From: Caulobacteraceae bacterium
Lineage (GTDB): Bacteria; Pseudomonadota; Alphaproteobacteria; Caulobacterales; Caulobacteraceae
DNA length: 62,548 nt
Reading direction: 5' to 3'
Assembly (NCBI GenBank): GCA_030446805.1
Contig: JAUJMO010000002.1
Location: 360,777 to 423,324, forward strand
Shown here: piece after piece, positions 17,493-24,801 of the stretch
How positions within the stretch are numbered: the stretch's first letter is position 1
Layout: every line of letters starts with the position of its first letter
Translations under genes and position numbers: made by a program
Notes under the pieces: model-generated
The model's database searches: none
The model's input: only the letters and a program-made list of their open reading frames with translations
What the model was told of the DNA's origin: nothing

Positions 17493-18458
17493 ATGCTCGA
17501 ATTCAAAGGAAAGATGGCGACCCTAGCCTTCGCCAGCGCCCTGGCGCTGACAAGCGCGGCGCCCACGTTGGCCCTGGCTGCGGCTCCAGCCGCCGCCCCG
17601 ACGACCGGCGCGGGCACCCCCGCCGGCGCCCCGACCGACCCCGGCGCCACGGTGCAAGCCGGTCAGCCCGCCGTGGCTCCGGACGCCGCGTCGCCCGCCA
17701 CGGCCTCTCCGGCCACCGACAACGACGGCGACGGCGAGGCCGCCGCTGAAGAACCCGGCGCCGGCGAGCACGGCAAGATCACGCCCATCAGCATGTTCAT
17801 GGGCGCCACCGCGGTCGTGAAGGTGGTCATGATCGGCCTGCTGCTGGCCTCCGCGCTGACCTGGACGCTGCTGTTCGTGAAGCTGCTCGAGTTCAACGGC
17901 TTGAACCGCAAGACGGACCGCTTCCTGGAAGCCTTCCGCGGCGCCCGCTCCATCCAGGACATGGGGCGTATCGCCACCTCCGAGGAGTTCGCGGGCAACC
18001 CCCTGGCCGACATGGCCGGCGCGGCCGCGCAGGAGGTCGAACTCTCGCGGCAAGCCGGGCTGAACGTCTCCGGCGAGCACCGCGACAGCACCATCAGCCG
18101 CGCCCAATCTGCGGTGGGCGCCGTTCAGTCCGGCCTGGCCAAGCGGCTGTCGGGCGGAATGCAGTTCCTGGCGTCCACGGGCTCCGGCGGTCCGTTCATC
18201 GGCCTGTTCGGCACCGTGTACGGGATCATGAACTCCTTCATCGGCATTGCGGAGTCGAACACCACCAACCTGGCGGTGGTGGCCCCCGGCATCGCCGAGG
18301 CCCTGCTGGCCACCGGCATCGGCCTCTTCGCCGCCATCCCGGCGGTGATCATGTACAACTACTTCCAGACCCGCATCGCGGCGTTCGGCACCCGCACCGA
18401 CGGGTTCGTGGCCGAGCTGATGAACGCGCTGTCGCGCCAACTGGACAAGGGAGCCTAA
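17493..18458 (+). CDS. exbB: ExbB-type TonB-system proton channel subunit with signal peptide
   Basis: This 321-residue inner-membrane protein belongs to the MotA/TolQ/ExbB channel family and energises TonB-dependent outer-membrane import. The first ~30 residues look like a signal peptide (MATLAFASALALTSAAPTLALAAAPA), followed by an Ala/Pro/Asp-rich periplasmic stretch to ~100, features of the larger ExbB variants. Three membrane helices follow, including SGGPFIGLFGTVYGIMNSFIGI and GIAEALLATGIGLFAAIPAVIMYN. ExbD starts six bases after its stop. Confidence 0.95.
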   Translation: MLEFKGKMATLAFASALALTSAAPTLALAAAPAAAPTTGAGTPAGAPTDPGATVQAGQPAVAPDAASPATASPATDNDGDGEAAAEEPGAGEHGKITPISMFMGATAVVKVVMIGLLLASALTWTLLFVKLLEFNGLNRKTDRFLEAFRGARSIQDMGRIATSEEFAGNPLADMAGAAAQEVELSRQAGLNVSGEHRDSTISRAQSAVGAVQSGLAKRLSGGMQFLASTGSGGPFIGLFGTVYGIMNSFIGIAESNTTNLAVVAPGIAEALLATGIGLFAAIPAVIMYNYFQTRIAAFGTRTDGFVAELMNALSRQLDKGA

Positions 18459-18464
18459 AGTCCC

Positions 18465-18908
18465 ATGGCAGCCAAGCTTTCAGGTCCCAGCGGGGGGTCG
18501 GGCGGAGTCGAGCAGAACGCCGAGATCAACGTCACGCCCTTCGTGGACGTGATGCTGGTGCTGCTGATCATCTTCATGGTGGCCGCGCCTCTGGCCACCG
18601 TGTCGATCGAGGTGGATCTTCCGCCGGCGGTGGCGCCTCCCCAGGAGGCTCCGCCCAAGCCGGTCTACCTTTCCATCCAACCCGGCGGCGCGCTCTATAT
18701 CGGGGACAAGCCGACCGACCTCGGCCGCCTGGGCGAGGATCTTCGGATCAACATCCCCCGCCGCGACCCGACCAATGAGCGCATCTTCATCCGGGCCGAT
18801 AGCGAAGTTGTGTATCGCGAATTCTCGGATTTGATGAACACACTGCAGGATAACGGGTTCTATAGCGTGGCCCTTGTGGGCGAAGACAACACGACGGCAA
18901 GCTCATGA
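18465..18908 (+). CDS. exbD: ExbD biopolymer transport protein
   Basis: This 147-residue protein has a single N-terminal membrane helix preceded by INVTPFVDVMLVLLIIFMV, which contains the conserved proton-carrying Asp, then a periplasmic domain. Length is normal. It is located between exbB and tonB and ends in an ATGA overlap with tonB, making the classic energising complex. Confidence 0.96.
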   Translation: MAAKLSGPSGGSGGVEQNAEINVTPFVDVMLVLLIIFMVAAPLATVSIEVDLPPAVAPPQEAPPKPVYLSIQPGGALYIGDKPTDLGRLGEDLRINIPRRDPTNERIFIRADSEVVYREFSDLMNTLQDNGFYSVALVGEDNTTASS

Positions 18909-19738
18909 CCGACGTACCTAAACCGTCAGACGGACCTCCCCAGCCGCACGCCGCTGAAGCGGATCATCACGATCCGCACGTGGTCACCGACTTCGGCGCG
19001 GCGCCGGTTCGCAAGAAGAAGCTCGGAACGGGGATGATCGTGGGCCTCACGATCTCCGGCATCCTGCACGCAGCCCTGCTGGCCTACCTCTACCGGGCCC
19101 GCTTCACCCTGCAGGAGACCATCTACGACGACGAGGCCGTGGAGGTGGAGCTCTATCAGCCGCCGCCGCCCCCGCCGCCGCCGCCGCCGCCTCCCCCGCC
19201 GCCGCCGGACAACACGCCGCAGCAACCACCGCCGCCGATCCAGCCGCGCGTGACGCCGCCGCCGCCGACCAACGTTCAGCCGCCGCCCCCGCTGCAGCTG
19301 CCGCCGGTTCCGGACCGTCAGGCCTACGACCCCAACCAGGTGGCCCGGGCGGTTCCGCCTTCGCCGCCGCTTCCGCCCGCCCCGCCGCCCGCGCCCCCCG
19401 CGCCCCCGCCCGCCCCGCCGCCGGCGCCCGCGGCGCCGTCGGTGATCACGCGCCCGAACTGGATCACGCGTCCGGACGGCTCCGATCTGGAGCGGTATTA
19501 CCCGGATCGGGCCCGCGAGGACGGGGTGAGCGGTCGAGCCACCATCTCGTGCAAGGTGACCGCGCGCGGCACGCTCACCGGGTGTTCGGTGGTCTCCGAG
19601 ACGCCCGCCGGCTCCGGCTTCGGCCAGGCCACCATCCGCGCCGCGGGCCGGTTCCGGATGAGCCCGCAGCAGGTGGACGGCAAGCCCGTCGAGGGCGGCA
19701 CGGTCCGCGTGCCTCTGGTGTGGCAACTGGGCGAATAG
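18905..19738 (+). CDS. tonB: energy transducer TonB
   Basis: This 277-residue protein couples the ExbBD proton channel to outer-membrane receptors. A cytoplasmic tail of ~40 residues is followed by a membrane helix (GMIVGLTISGILHAALLAYLY) and a long Pro-rich periplasmic spacer (~85-185), including an unbroken proline run of about 16 and many PPA repeats. The C-terminal TonB domain has LERYYPDRAREDGVSGRATISCKVTARGTLTGC and ends VPLVWQLGE. It overlaps exbD by four bases and is followed by a strong terminator. Confidence 0.96.
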   Translation: MTDVPKPSDGPPQPHAAEADHHDPHVVTDFGAAPVRKKKLGTGMIVGLTISGILHAALLAYLYRARFTLQETIYDDEAVEVELYQPPPPPPPPPPPPPPPPDNTPQQPPPPIQPRVTPPPPTNVQPPPPLQLPPVPDRQAYDPNQVARAVPPSPPLPPAPPPAPPAPPPAPPPAPAAPSVITRPNWITRPDGSDLERYYPDRAREDGVSGRATISCKVTARGTLTGCSVVSETPAGSGFGQATIRAAGRFRMSPQQVDGKPVEGGTVRVPLVWQLGE

Positions 19739-19764
19739 CGGTCGCCCTTCGTGAAAGACGGATC

Positions 19765-19793
19765 AGCCCCGGCGCCCAGCGCCGGGGCTTTTT
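19765..19793 (+). terminator. Rho-independent terminator after tonB
   Basis: AGCCCCGGCGC is followed by loop CCA and its exact complement GCGCCGGGGCT (11-bp stem), running into TTTTT. It lies 26 bases after the tonB stop and closes the exbB-exbD-tonB transcript. Confidence 0.9.
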
Positions 19794-19903
19794 CCTGTCC
19801 CGAGCCTGGGACCGGCGTTCAGTGCGGGTTCAGCGCCCCATCGCCCTAATGCGTGCATCCCGGCCGGGCGCCGGGCGTTCGTCCGGTGCTGAAGGAGCGC
19901 TCC

Positions 19904-20737
19904 ATGGTCAAGTCACTCACCCATCCGCTTCGGGCCCTGGGGCTCGCCGCCGTGCTGTGCGCCGCCGCGCCCGCCGCCTTGCTGGTCGGCGGCGCCCCGA
20001 GCGAGGCGATCGCGCAAGTCTACTATCCATCGGCTCCCGGCTATCCGTCGGCTCCGGGCTATCCATCGGCTCCGGGCTATCCATCGGCTCCCGCGCGCGA
20101 TCCGGCCGCGGAGGCCTGGGCGCAGATCCTGGCCCGGACGCCCCAATCCAACGACGCCAGCCTCAACCGGCGCGTGCGGAGCGTGGGCGACCGCCTGGCG
20201 CAGGCCGCCGGCGCCAGCGCGCAGAGCTGGGACTATCGCGTGTTCGTGGACAACAGCCCCAACGCCTTTGTGCTTCCGGGCGGCCGGGTGGGCGTGAACA
20301 CCGGCCTGTTCCGCGTCATCCAGAACGACGACCAGCTGGCGGCGGTGCTGGGTCACGAGATCGCGCACGCCCAGTACAACCACGCGGCCCAGCGCTCGAG
20401 GCGCACCGGACTGGCGCAGCTGGGTCTGGGCCTGGGGGCGCGCATCTTCGGGCGGAACGACCCGGAGCTGGCCAACCGGATCGCCCGTTACGGCGGGGCC
20501 GGAGCTCAGCTGGGTTTCCTGCTGCCGTTCTCGCGCCGGCAGGAGCTGGAAGCCGACCGGCTGGGCGTGGACTACATGGCGCGCGCGGGCTTCCGGCCGT
20601 CGCAGGCCGTGACGCTTTGGCGCAACTTCCAAGGCAGCCGCGCGGCCTCCGCGCCGCAGTTCCTGTCCACCCACCCCTCGGATGCGACCCGGATTCAGCA
20701 GCTCGAGACCTATGTCCGCACGCGGGGTTACAACTGA
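19904..20737 (+). CDS. M48 family metalloprotease, exported
   Basis: This 277-residue protein has an N-terminal signal peptide (RALGLAAVLCAAAPAALLVGG, ~10-33). It is followed by four copies of the hexapeptide YPSAPG (from an 18-bp tandem repeat at ~20039-20093), then the M48 protease domain with the zinc site LGHEIAHAQ (HExxH) and the third ligand in RRQELEADRLGVDYM. It resembles BepA/LoiP-like periplasmic proteases that act on outer-membrane proteins. GAAGGAG seven bases before the ATG at 19904 sets the start. Confidence 0.92.
   Translation: MVKSLTHPLRALGLAAVLCAAAPAALLVGGAPSEAIAQVYYPSAPGYPSAPGYPSAPGYPSAPARDPAAEAWAQILARTPQSNDASLNRRVRSVGDRLAQAAGASAQSWDYRVFVDNSPNAFVLPGGRVGVNTGLFRVIQNDDQLAAVLGHEIAHAQYNHAAQRSRRTGLAQLGLGLGARIFGRNDPELANRIARYGGAGAQLGFLLPFSRRQELEADRLGVDYMARAGFRPSQAVTLWRNFQGSRAASAPQFLSTHPSDATRIQQLETYVRTRGYN
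20039..20093 (+). repeat. 18-bp tandem repeat coding YPSAPG
   Basis: Four near-identical units (CTATCCATCGGCTCCGGG and variants) lie in the protease gene just after its signal peptide. The unit length is a multiple of three, so copy number can change without breaking the frame. Confidence 0.85.
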
Positions 20738-20789
20738 GCACGCTTGATCGAGGCGGGCGCCCGGCTTAAGGATGCCCGCCTCGCGTCGG

Positions 20790-20866
20790 GCCGCCTTAGC
20801 TCAGTTGGTTAGAGCGCCGGTTTGTGGAACCGGAGGTCCTCAGTTCAAGCCTGAGAGGCGGTACCA
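20790..20866 (+). tRNA. tRNA-His (anticodon GTG), lacking G-1 and C73
   Basis: Anticodon loop TTGTGGA carries GTG at 20824-20826 on a CCGGT/ACCGG stem; the T-arm is CTCAG-TTCAAGC-CTGAG. The acceptor is GCCGCCT/AGGCGGT, giving G1-U72, followed by A73 and encoded CCA. There is no extra pairing G at -1. Alphaproteobacteria are known to have departed from the near-universal G-1:C73 rule together with an atypical HisRS, so this is group-typical. Confidence 0.93.
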
Positions 20867-20934
20867 TTCCCGGACGCGAACACCGTTAACCTTTGCGATC
20901 GCGCGTGCTACAAGGCGCGATGTAGGGGGACGGG

Positions 20935-21114
20935 ATGACCGACTTCGTGATCACCCTGCCGTTGCGACCGGGTGAAGAGGCGCAGGCCTTCGGGGACTAT
21001 CTGAACCGCTTCGTCGAGAGCCGTTCAACGGCCGCCATGATGCGGACGCCGACGCGCTTTTGTGATGGTTCGCACGAACTTCGCCCGCAAGGCGAGGTCA
21101 AACCGTCATCTTGA
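20935..21114 (+). CDS. 59-residue ORF, possibly the damaged front of a small gene
   Basis: An ATG at 20935, preceded by AGGGGGACGGG, opens MTDFVITLPLRPGEEAQAFGDYLNRFVESR, a plausible structured start. From residue ~31 the reading loses quality and ends at TGA 21114. The 3' part (from 21009) is repeated imperfectly at 21130-21241, where the same motif reads in a smoother frame (VRTDFGPQGEVKTVIFQE). I suspect one small gene split by an internal duplication and a one-base difference. Function is unknown. Confidence 0.4.
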   Translation: MTDFVITLPLRPGEEAQAFGDYLNRFVESRSTAAMMRTPTRFCDGSHELRPQGEVKPSS

Positions 21115-21241
21115 ACCGCCGCCCCGCCTTTTCGTCGACGTTCAATGCGGACGCTGACGCGCCTTTTGCGCCACGGCTGGCTGCGATGGTGATGGTCCGC
21201 ACGGACTTCGGCCCGCAAGGCGAGGTCAAAACGGTCATCTT
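21009..21241 (+). repeat. imperfect tandem duplication of ~100 bp
   Basis: Copy one (21009-21111) and copy two (21130-21241) share TTCGTCGA, ATGCGGACGC-GACGCG, GTGATGGT-CGCACG-ACTTCG and CCCGCAAGGCGAGGTCAAA in the same order. Copy two has extra bases in the middle (a CCACGGCTGGCTGCGATG stretch) and one additional G that changes frame. Confidence 0.7.
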
Positions 21242-21259
21242 CCAGGAACAGCGCCGGCC

Positions 21260-21418
21260 GCCGCGGCGACTTTCCACCGCACCTCCGGCGGTAACGCGAC
21301 AGGCCAGCACGGCCGTGCCCGTCTGCTCCCGCTCCAGGGCCCGCTGGGGATAGTAGCGCGCGACCTGCTCGGCCGGCAAGCGCGGTTGGGGCGGGTGATT
21401 TCGTCCGGATGGCGGCAA
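21260..21418 (-). pseudogene. remnant of a TonB C-terminal domain protein
   Basis: Reading on the minus strand from 21418, LPAEQVARYYPQRALEREQTGTAVLACRVTAGGAVE matches the beginning of a TonB C-terminal domain (compare RYYPDRAREDGVSGRATISC in the intact tonB of this window). The similarity then stops, with apparent frame change, and no signal peptide or membrane helix is found upstream. It is therefore a fragment or a decayed gene. Confidence 0.5.
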
Positions 21419-21752
21419 GCGCGGCGGCCGCGCAGTATTCCCGCAGGCTGGAAGGCCGCGTCGGAGGTGTCGGGGGTGGGGGTGTAGGGGCTCGAGCGGC
21501 GGGTCGTCTTGCCGATGGTCAGGGCCGGCGACAGACGGCGACTTGGCCGTGGCGGGTCAAAGGCGAGAACGGAGGTGGTCGTGGCGTGGCGTCGGCTCCC
21601 CAGTGCTTGTGCTCTGCGGGGCAGCGTTCGTCTGGAGGCGGCGCGTGTAAACCGGGTGCACGGAAAGGTGAGCTGGGTTTGAGGGCTCGGAAGGACAAGC
21701 ATCCGTGATCGGATCACATTCGCTTGCTTGCCGGGCATTATGTATTCACGTG

Positions 21753-21767
21753 TTAGTGAAGGCTTAA
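21753..21767 (+). promoter_or_regulatory. candidate CtrA-binding site
   Basis: TTAG-N7-TTAA at 21753-21767 differs by one base from the CtrA consensus TTAA-N7-TTAA and lies 25 bases upstream of the transglycosylase start. CtrA is the cell-cycle regulator of Caulobacterales and controls many envelope and flagellar genes. Based on motif and location only. Confidence 0.4.
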
Positions 21768-21791
21768 CCATAGGCTATGACTGTGGGGACC

Positions 21792-22655
21792 ATGAGCGTC
21801 GCCAAGACTCAGGCCCGGAGCGCCATCGAGGGGGTCATCCGCAAGGCCGCGGATCGGACAGGCGTGGACTTCGGCTTCCTGCTCAAGACGGCCCACCGGG
21901 AAAGCAGCCTCAATCCCCGCGCCAAGGCGGGGACCTCATCAGCCGCGGGGCTGTTCCAGTTCGTGGAGCAGACCTGGCTCGGCCAGATGAAGCGGCACGG
22001 GGCCAAGCACGGCTACGGCGCCTATGCCGCCATGATCGAGAAGGGCGCGGACGGACGGCTGCGGTGCAACTCGGACGAGGCCCGCCGCGCGGTCATGAAC
22101 ATGCGCTTCGACGCGTCCTGCTCGTCGCTGATGGCGGGCGAGCTGGCCAGCGACCATGCCGCCTATCTCAAGGGCCGGATCGGACGCGATCCCACCGAGG
22201 GCGAACTTTACGCGGCGCACTTCATGGGGCCCAAGGGCGCGGCCAAGCTGATCGAGGCCCAGGCCCGCAGCCCGGAAGCCAGCGCGGCGGGCCTGTTCCC
22301 CCAGGCGGCCTCGGCCAACCGATCCATCTTCTACCGCAACGGCCGGGCCGCTTCGGCCGCGGACGTCTACGCCTACCTGACCCGCAGCGCGCCCGCCGGC
22401 GACGCCGGCTCCTCGGACGTTCGGGAAGCGGCGCCGGCGGCGCGGGAACGACCGACCTATCGGGTGCTGGGCGATGAGCCGTCCCGCGCAGCCTATGCGC
22501 TGGAGACCCGGTTGCAGCAGACGCGCCAGGAGCAGTCGCTGGTGCAGCAGGTGCTGAACGGCGGCGACGCCCGGGACGGCGGCTTCGGCGCCGGTCTGTT
22601 CAGCGCCGAGATGCTGTCCGTGCTGGCCGGCTCCAACAGCAAGGACGAGAGCTGA
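21792..22655 (+). CDS. lytic transglycosylase (SLT domain) protein
   Basis: This 287-residue protein has an SLT-type domain over residues ~10-175. LLKTAHRESSLNPRAKAGTSSAAGLFQFVEQTWL contains the catalytic Glu (in HRESSLNP) and the conserved GLFQF. No signal peptide is obvious, unlike typical periplasmic enzymes, which recalls transglycosylase-like proteins that work with flagellar or other export machinery. The remaining ~110 residues are Ala/Gln-rich. I preferred the ATG at 21792 (GGGGAC upstream) to 21777. It lies behind a possible CtrA site. Confidence 0.85.
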   Translation: MSVAKTQARSAIEGVIRKAADRTGVDFGFLLKTAHRESSLNPRAKAGTSSAAGLFQFVEQTWLGQMKRHGAKHGYGAYAAMIEKGADGRLRCNSDEARRAVMNMRFDASCSSLMAGELASDHAAYLKGRIGRDPTEGELYAAHFMGPKGAAKLIEAQARSPEASAAGLFPQAASANRSIFYRNGRAASAADVYAYLTRSAPAGDAGSSDVREAAPAARERPTYRVLGDEPSRAAYALETRLQQTRQEQSLVQQVLNGGDARDGGFGAGLFSAEMLSVLAGSNSKDES

Positions 22656-22898
22656 GCTGAATCCAGTTCAGGCCGGGTTCGCCTGAGCCCGGGTTCGTTC
22701 GCCCGCGCCTCGCAACCAGCTCAAAGCCCCTTCGCCAGGAGAGCGTGGCGCGCCCGCCTGCAGCAGCGGCGTCGCAGCTGTGGGTGGCGGGCCGGCCACG
22801 GCGGTGGGGCGCCCTCCGCCCGCAAACGGCGGACCGGACAGCGGTCGCGCGCGGGAACCGTCTCTTGCGCGCAGAGAGCGGAGCTCAGGACCGCCCGC
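22656..22898. other. convergent intergenic gap
   Basis: This 243-base gap lies between the 3' ends of the transglycosylase gene and the kinase-like gene. It includes a TCAGGC-7-GCCTGA hairpin near 22669 without a T run. No gene seen. Confidence 0.4.
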
Positions 22899-24638
22899 TC
22901 AGGCCGCCTCCGCCCGCGCAGTCTCGCTCGCGGCCAGGGCGCGGGCCACGGCGCCCACCGTGACGGGCTTGCGCAGCACGGCGTCGGCGCCGGCGCGCAG
23001 GCAGGCGTCCGCGTCCTCCACTTCGGCGCCGATCACGGCGGTGACGCGGGTGCGCGCGGCTGGGGAGGGCAGGGCCCGGATGGCGCGCACGACGGAGGGC
23101 GCCGCCACGCCGCCCACCAGGATCGCGTCCACGTCGCAGGCCCGCAGCAGCTCCAGCGCGCGCTCGCCGTCGTGGGTGTGCAGCATGCGATGGCCGAGCT
23201 GGTCCAGGGCCGAGCGCAGCATGGCGGCCGTAAGGCTGTCAGGCTCGATGGCGAGGACCCGAAGCGTCCGGCTGGGCGTGGCCGTGTTCACCGGCGGCTC
23301 GCTGGTGCTGGCCTGGGCGTCGAAGGGAAGTTCGAGGCGGAAGCGGCTGCCGATCCCCGGGCGGCTTTCGGCGTCCAGCTCGCCGCCCATGAGGCGGGCC
23401 AGGCGGCGGGACAGCGACAGGCCCAGACCGGCCCCGGGAACGCCGGCGCCCGTGCGCGCGATCCGCTTGAACGGCTCAAACGCCAGCCGCAATTCCTCGG
23501 GGTCCAGACCGGGGCCGGTGTCGGCGACCTCGAACCGGAGGCGGTCCGGCGCGGCGGGCAGGACGCGCACGGTGATGCTCCCCCGACCGGTGTAGCGCAC
23601 GGCGTTGCCCACGAGGTTGAGGAGGATCTGACGCGTGCGGCCGGGGTCCGCCATCACGGCGCCCTGCGCCACGCCCGGCTCGACCGAAAGGATCAGGCCC
23701 TTGGCGCCGGCCAGGGGCTCCAGCTGGCGCACGACCTGGCGCGCGAGTTCGACCGGGGCGATCGCCTGGGTCGTGACGGTCAGGCGGCCCGTCTCGGCCT
23801 GTTCGGAATCCAGGGTGGCGTCGAGCACGCCTATGAGGTCCTGCGCGGCCTCCAGGGCGGCGGCCAGCTGGTCGCGGGAGGGACGGGCGCGGACCGCCGG
23901 CCCCGCTGCGGCGGCCAGAACGTGGACCACGCCGGACAGGCCGCCGCGCAGCTCTTGCGACAGGGTGGCGAGGAGGTCGGACTTGTCGGCGGCCAGGGCT
24001 TCGGCGCGGGCGAGGGCGCGGGCGCGGTCCTCCGTCAACCCCTCGCGCTCCACCGCCATGTCGAAGGAGCGCCGGAGCAGGCGGTTGACGACCAGGGCCA
24101 GGGCGAAGGCCAGGGCGGCGCCGCCAAGGGCCAGGCTGGCGATTCCCTCGTCGTTCGGGTGCGCATGCAGCAGCCACAGCGCGGGTCCGGCGGCCAGGGG
24201 GCCGACGATCAAGAGGGACAGCAGGTGGGGAGCGGTGAAGAAGAAGCAGGTCACGGCGCCGCAGAGCGCCAGCAGGAGCAGCGCCTCCCGCGCCGGGCCT
24301 GCGAGATCGGCCACGGCGCAAAGTTCAGCCAGGGCCAGCGCCCAGACGAGGCCGCCGGCGATGTGGACCACGGTGCGTCGGCGCAGGTCGTAACGCCGTG
24401 CAGGGTCGCCCTTCAGCCAGCTCACGGCCGCGTAGAAGACCGCCCAGTTCATCGCGGCCTGGACCAGGCAGACGCCCAGCCACACGGTTTCCGGAGCGGC
24501 CTCGGACGCGAGGCCCACAAGCGGCGCGCCTACCGCGAAGGCGGCCAGCGCATAGGGCAGCAAGGAGGCTTGCGCGTCCAAGGCCAGAACCTCGGCGGAG
24601 GTCGAGCGGGGAGGCGTCTGGGCGGGCTGGGCGAACAC
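22899..24638 (-). CDS. membrane histidine-kinase-like protein lacking phosphoacceptors, with receiver-like domain
   Basis: This encodes 579 residues. About six membrane helices span ~25-185. A DHp-like region follows: KSDLLATLSQELRGGLSGVV, where the usual catalytic His is Gln228. The ATPase domain is complete (N-box ILLNLVGNAVRYT, G1 VADTGPGLDPEE, G2 GAGLGLSLSRRL). The C-terminal receiver-like domain (459-579) has EPD instead of the acidic pair and Gly509 where the phosphoacceptor Asp should be (DAILVGGV), but keeps the KP lysine (RKP). It is therefore probably a pseudokinase scaffold or sensor. I chose the GTG at 24638 with GAGG six bases upstream; the longer reading to 24818 would overlap the divergent gene. 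Confidence 0.85.
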   Translation of the reverse strand: MFAQPAQTPPRSTSAEVLALDAQASLLPYALAAFAVGAPLVGLASEAAPETVWLGVCLVQAAMNWAVFYAAVSWLKGDPARRYDLRRRTVVHIAGGLVWALALAELCAVADLAGPAREALLLLALCGAVTCFFFTAPHLLSLLIVGPLAAGPALWLLHAHPNDEGIASLALGGAALAFALALVVNRLLRRSFDMAVEREGLTEDRARALARAEALAADKSDLLATLSQELRGGLSGVVHVLAAAAGPAVRARPSRDQLAAALEAAQDLIGVLDATLDSEQAETGRLTVTTQAIAPVELARQVVRQLEPLAGAKGLILSVEPGVAQGAVMADPGRTRQILLNLVGNAVRYTGRGSITVRVLPAAPDRLRFEVADTGPGLDPEELRLAFEPFKRIARTGAGVPGAGLGLSLSRRLARLMGGELDAESRPGIGSRFRLELPFDAQASTSEPPVNTATPSRTLRVLAIEPDSLTAAMLRSALDQLGHRMLHTHDGERALELLRACDVDAILVGGVAAPSVVRAIRALPSPAARTRVTAVIGAEVEDADACLRAGADAVLRKPVTVGAVARALAASETARAEAA

Positions 24639-24801
24639 GGACGACCTCAACAGGGCAGGATCGTCAGCATGCGCCCGGAGGGCTTGCCGGAGCCCTAATC
24701 CGGCGGCGGAAACAGGGTGAAGCGCGATTAAGACGTGTAAACGATGCGTTAACCCCGAATCACCACACTGTGCCCAGGCTGGCGATGTGGGCTCGGGACG
24801 G

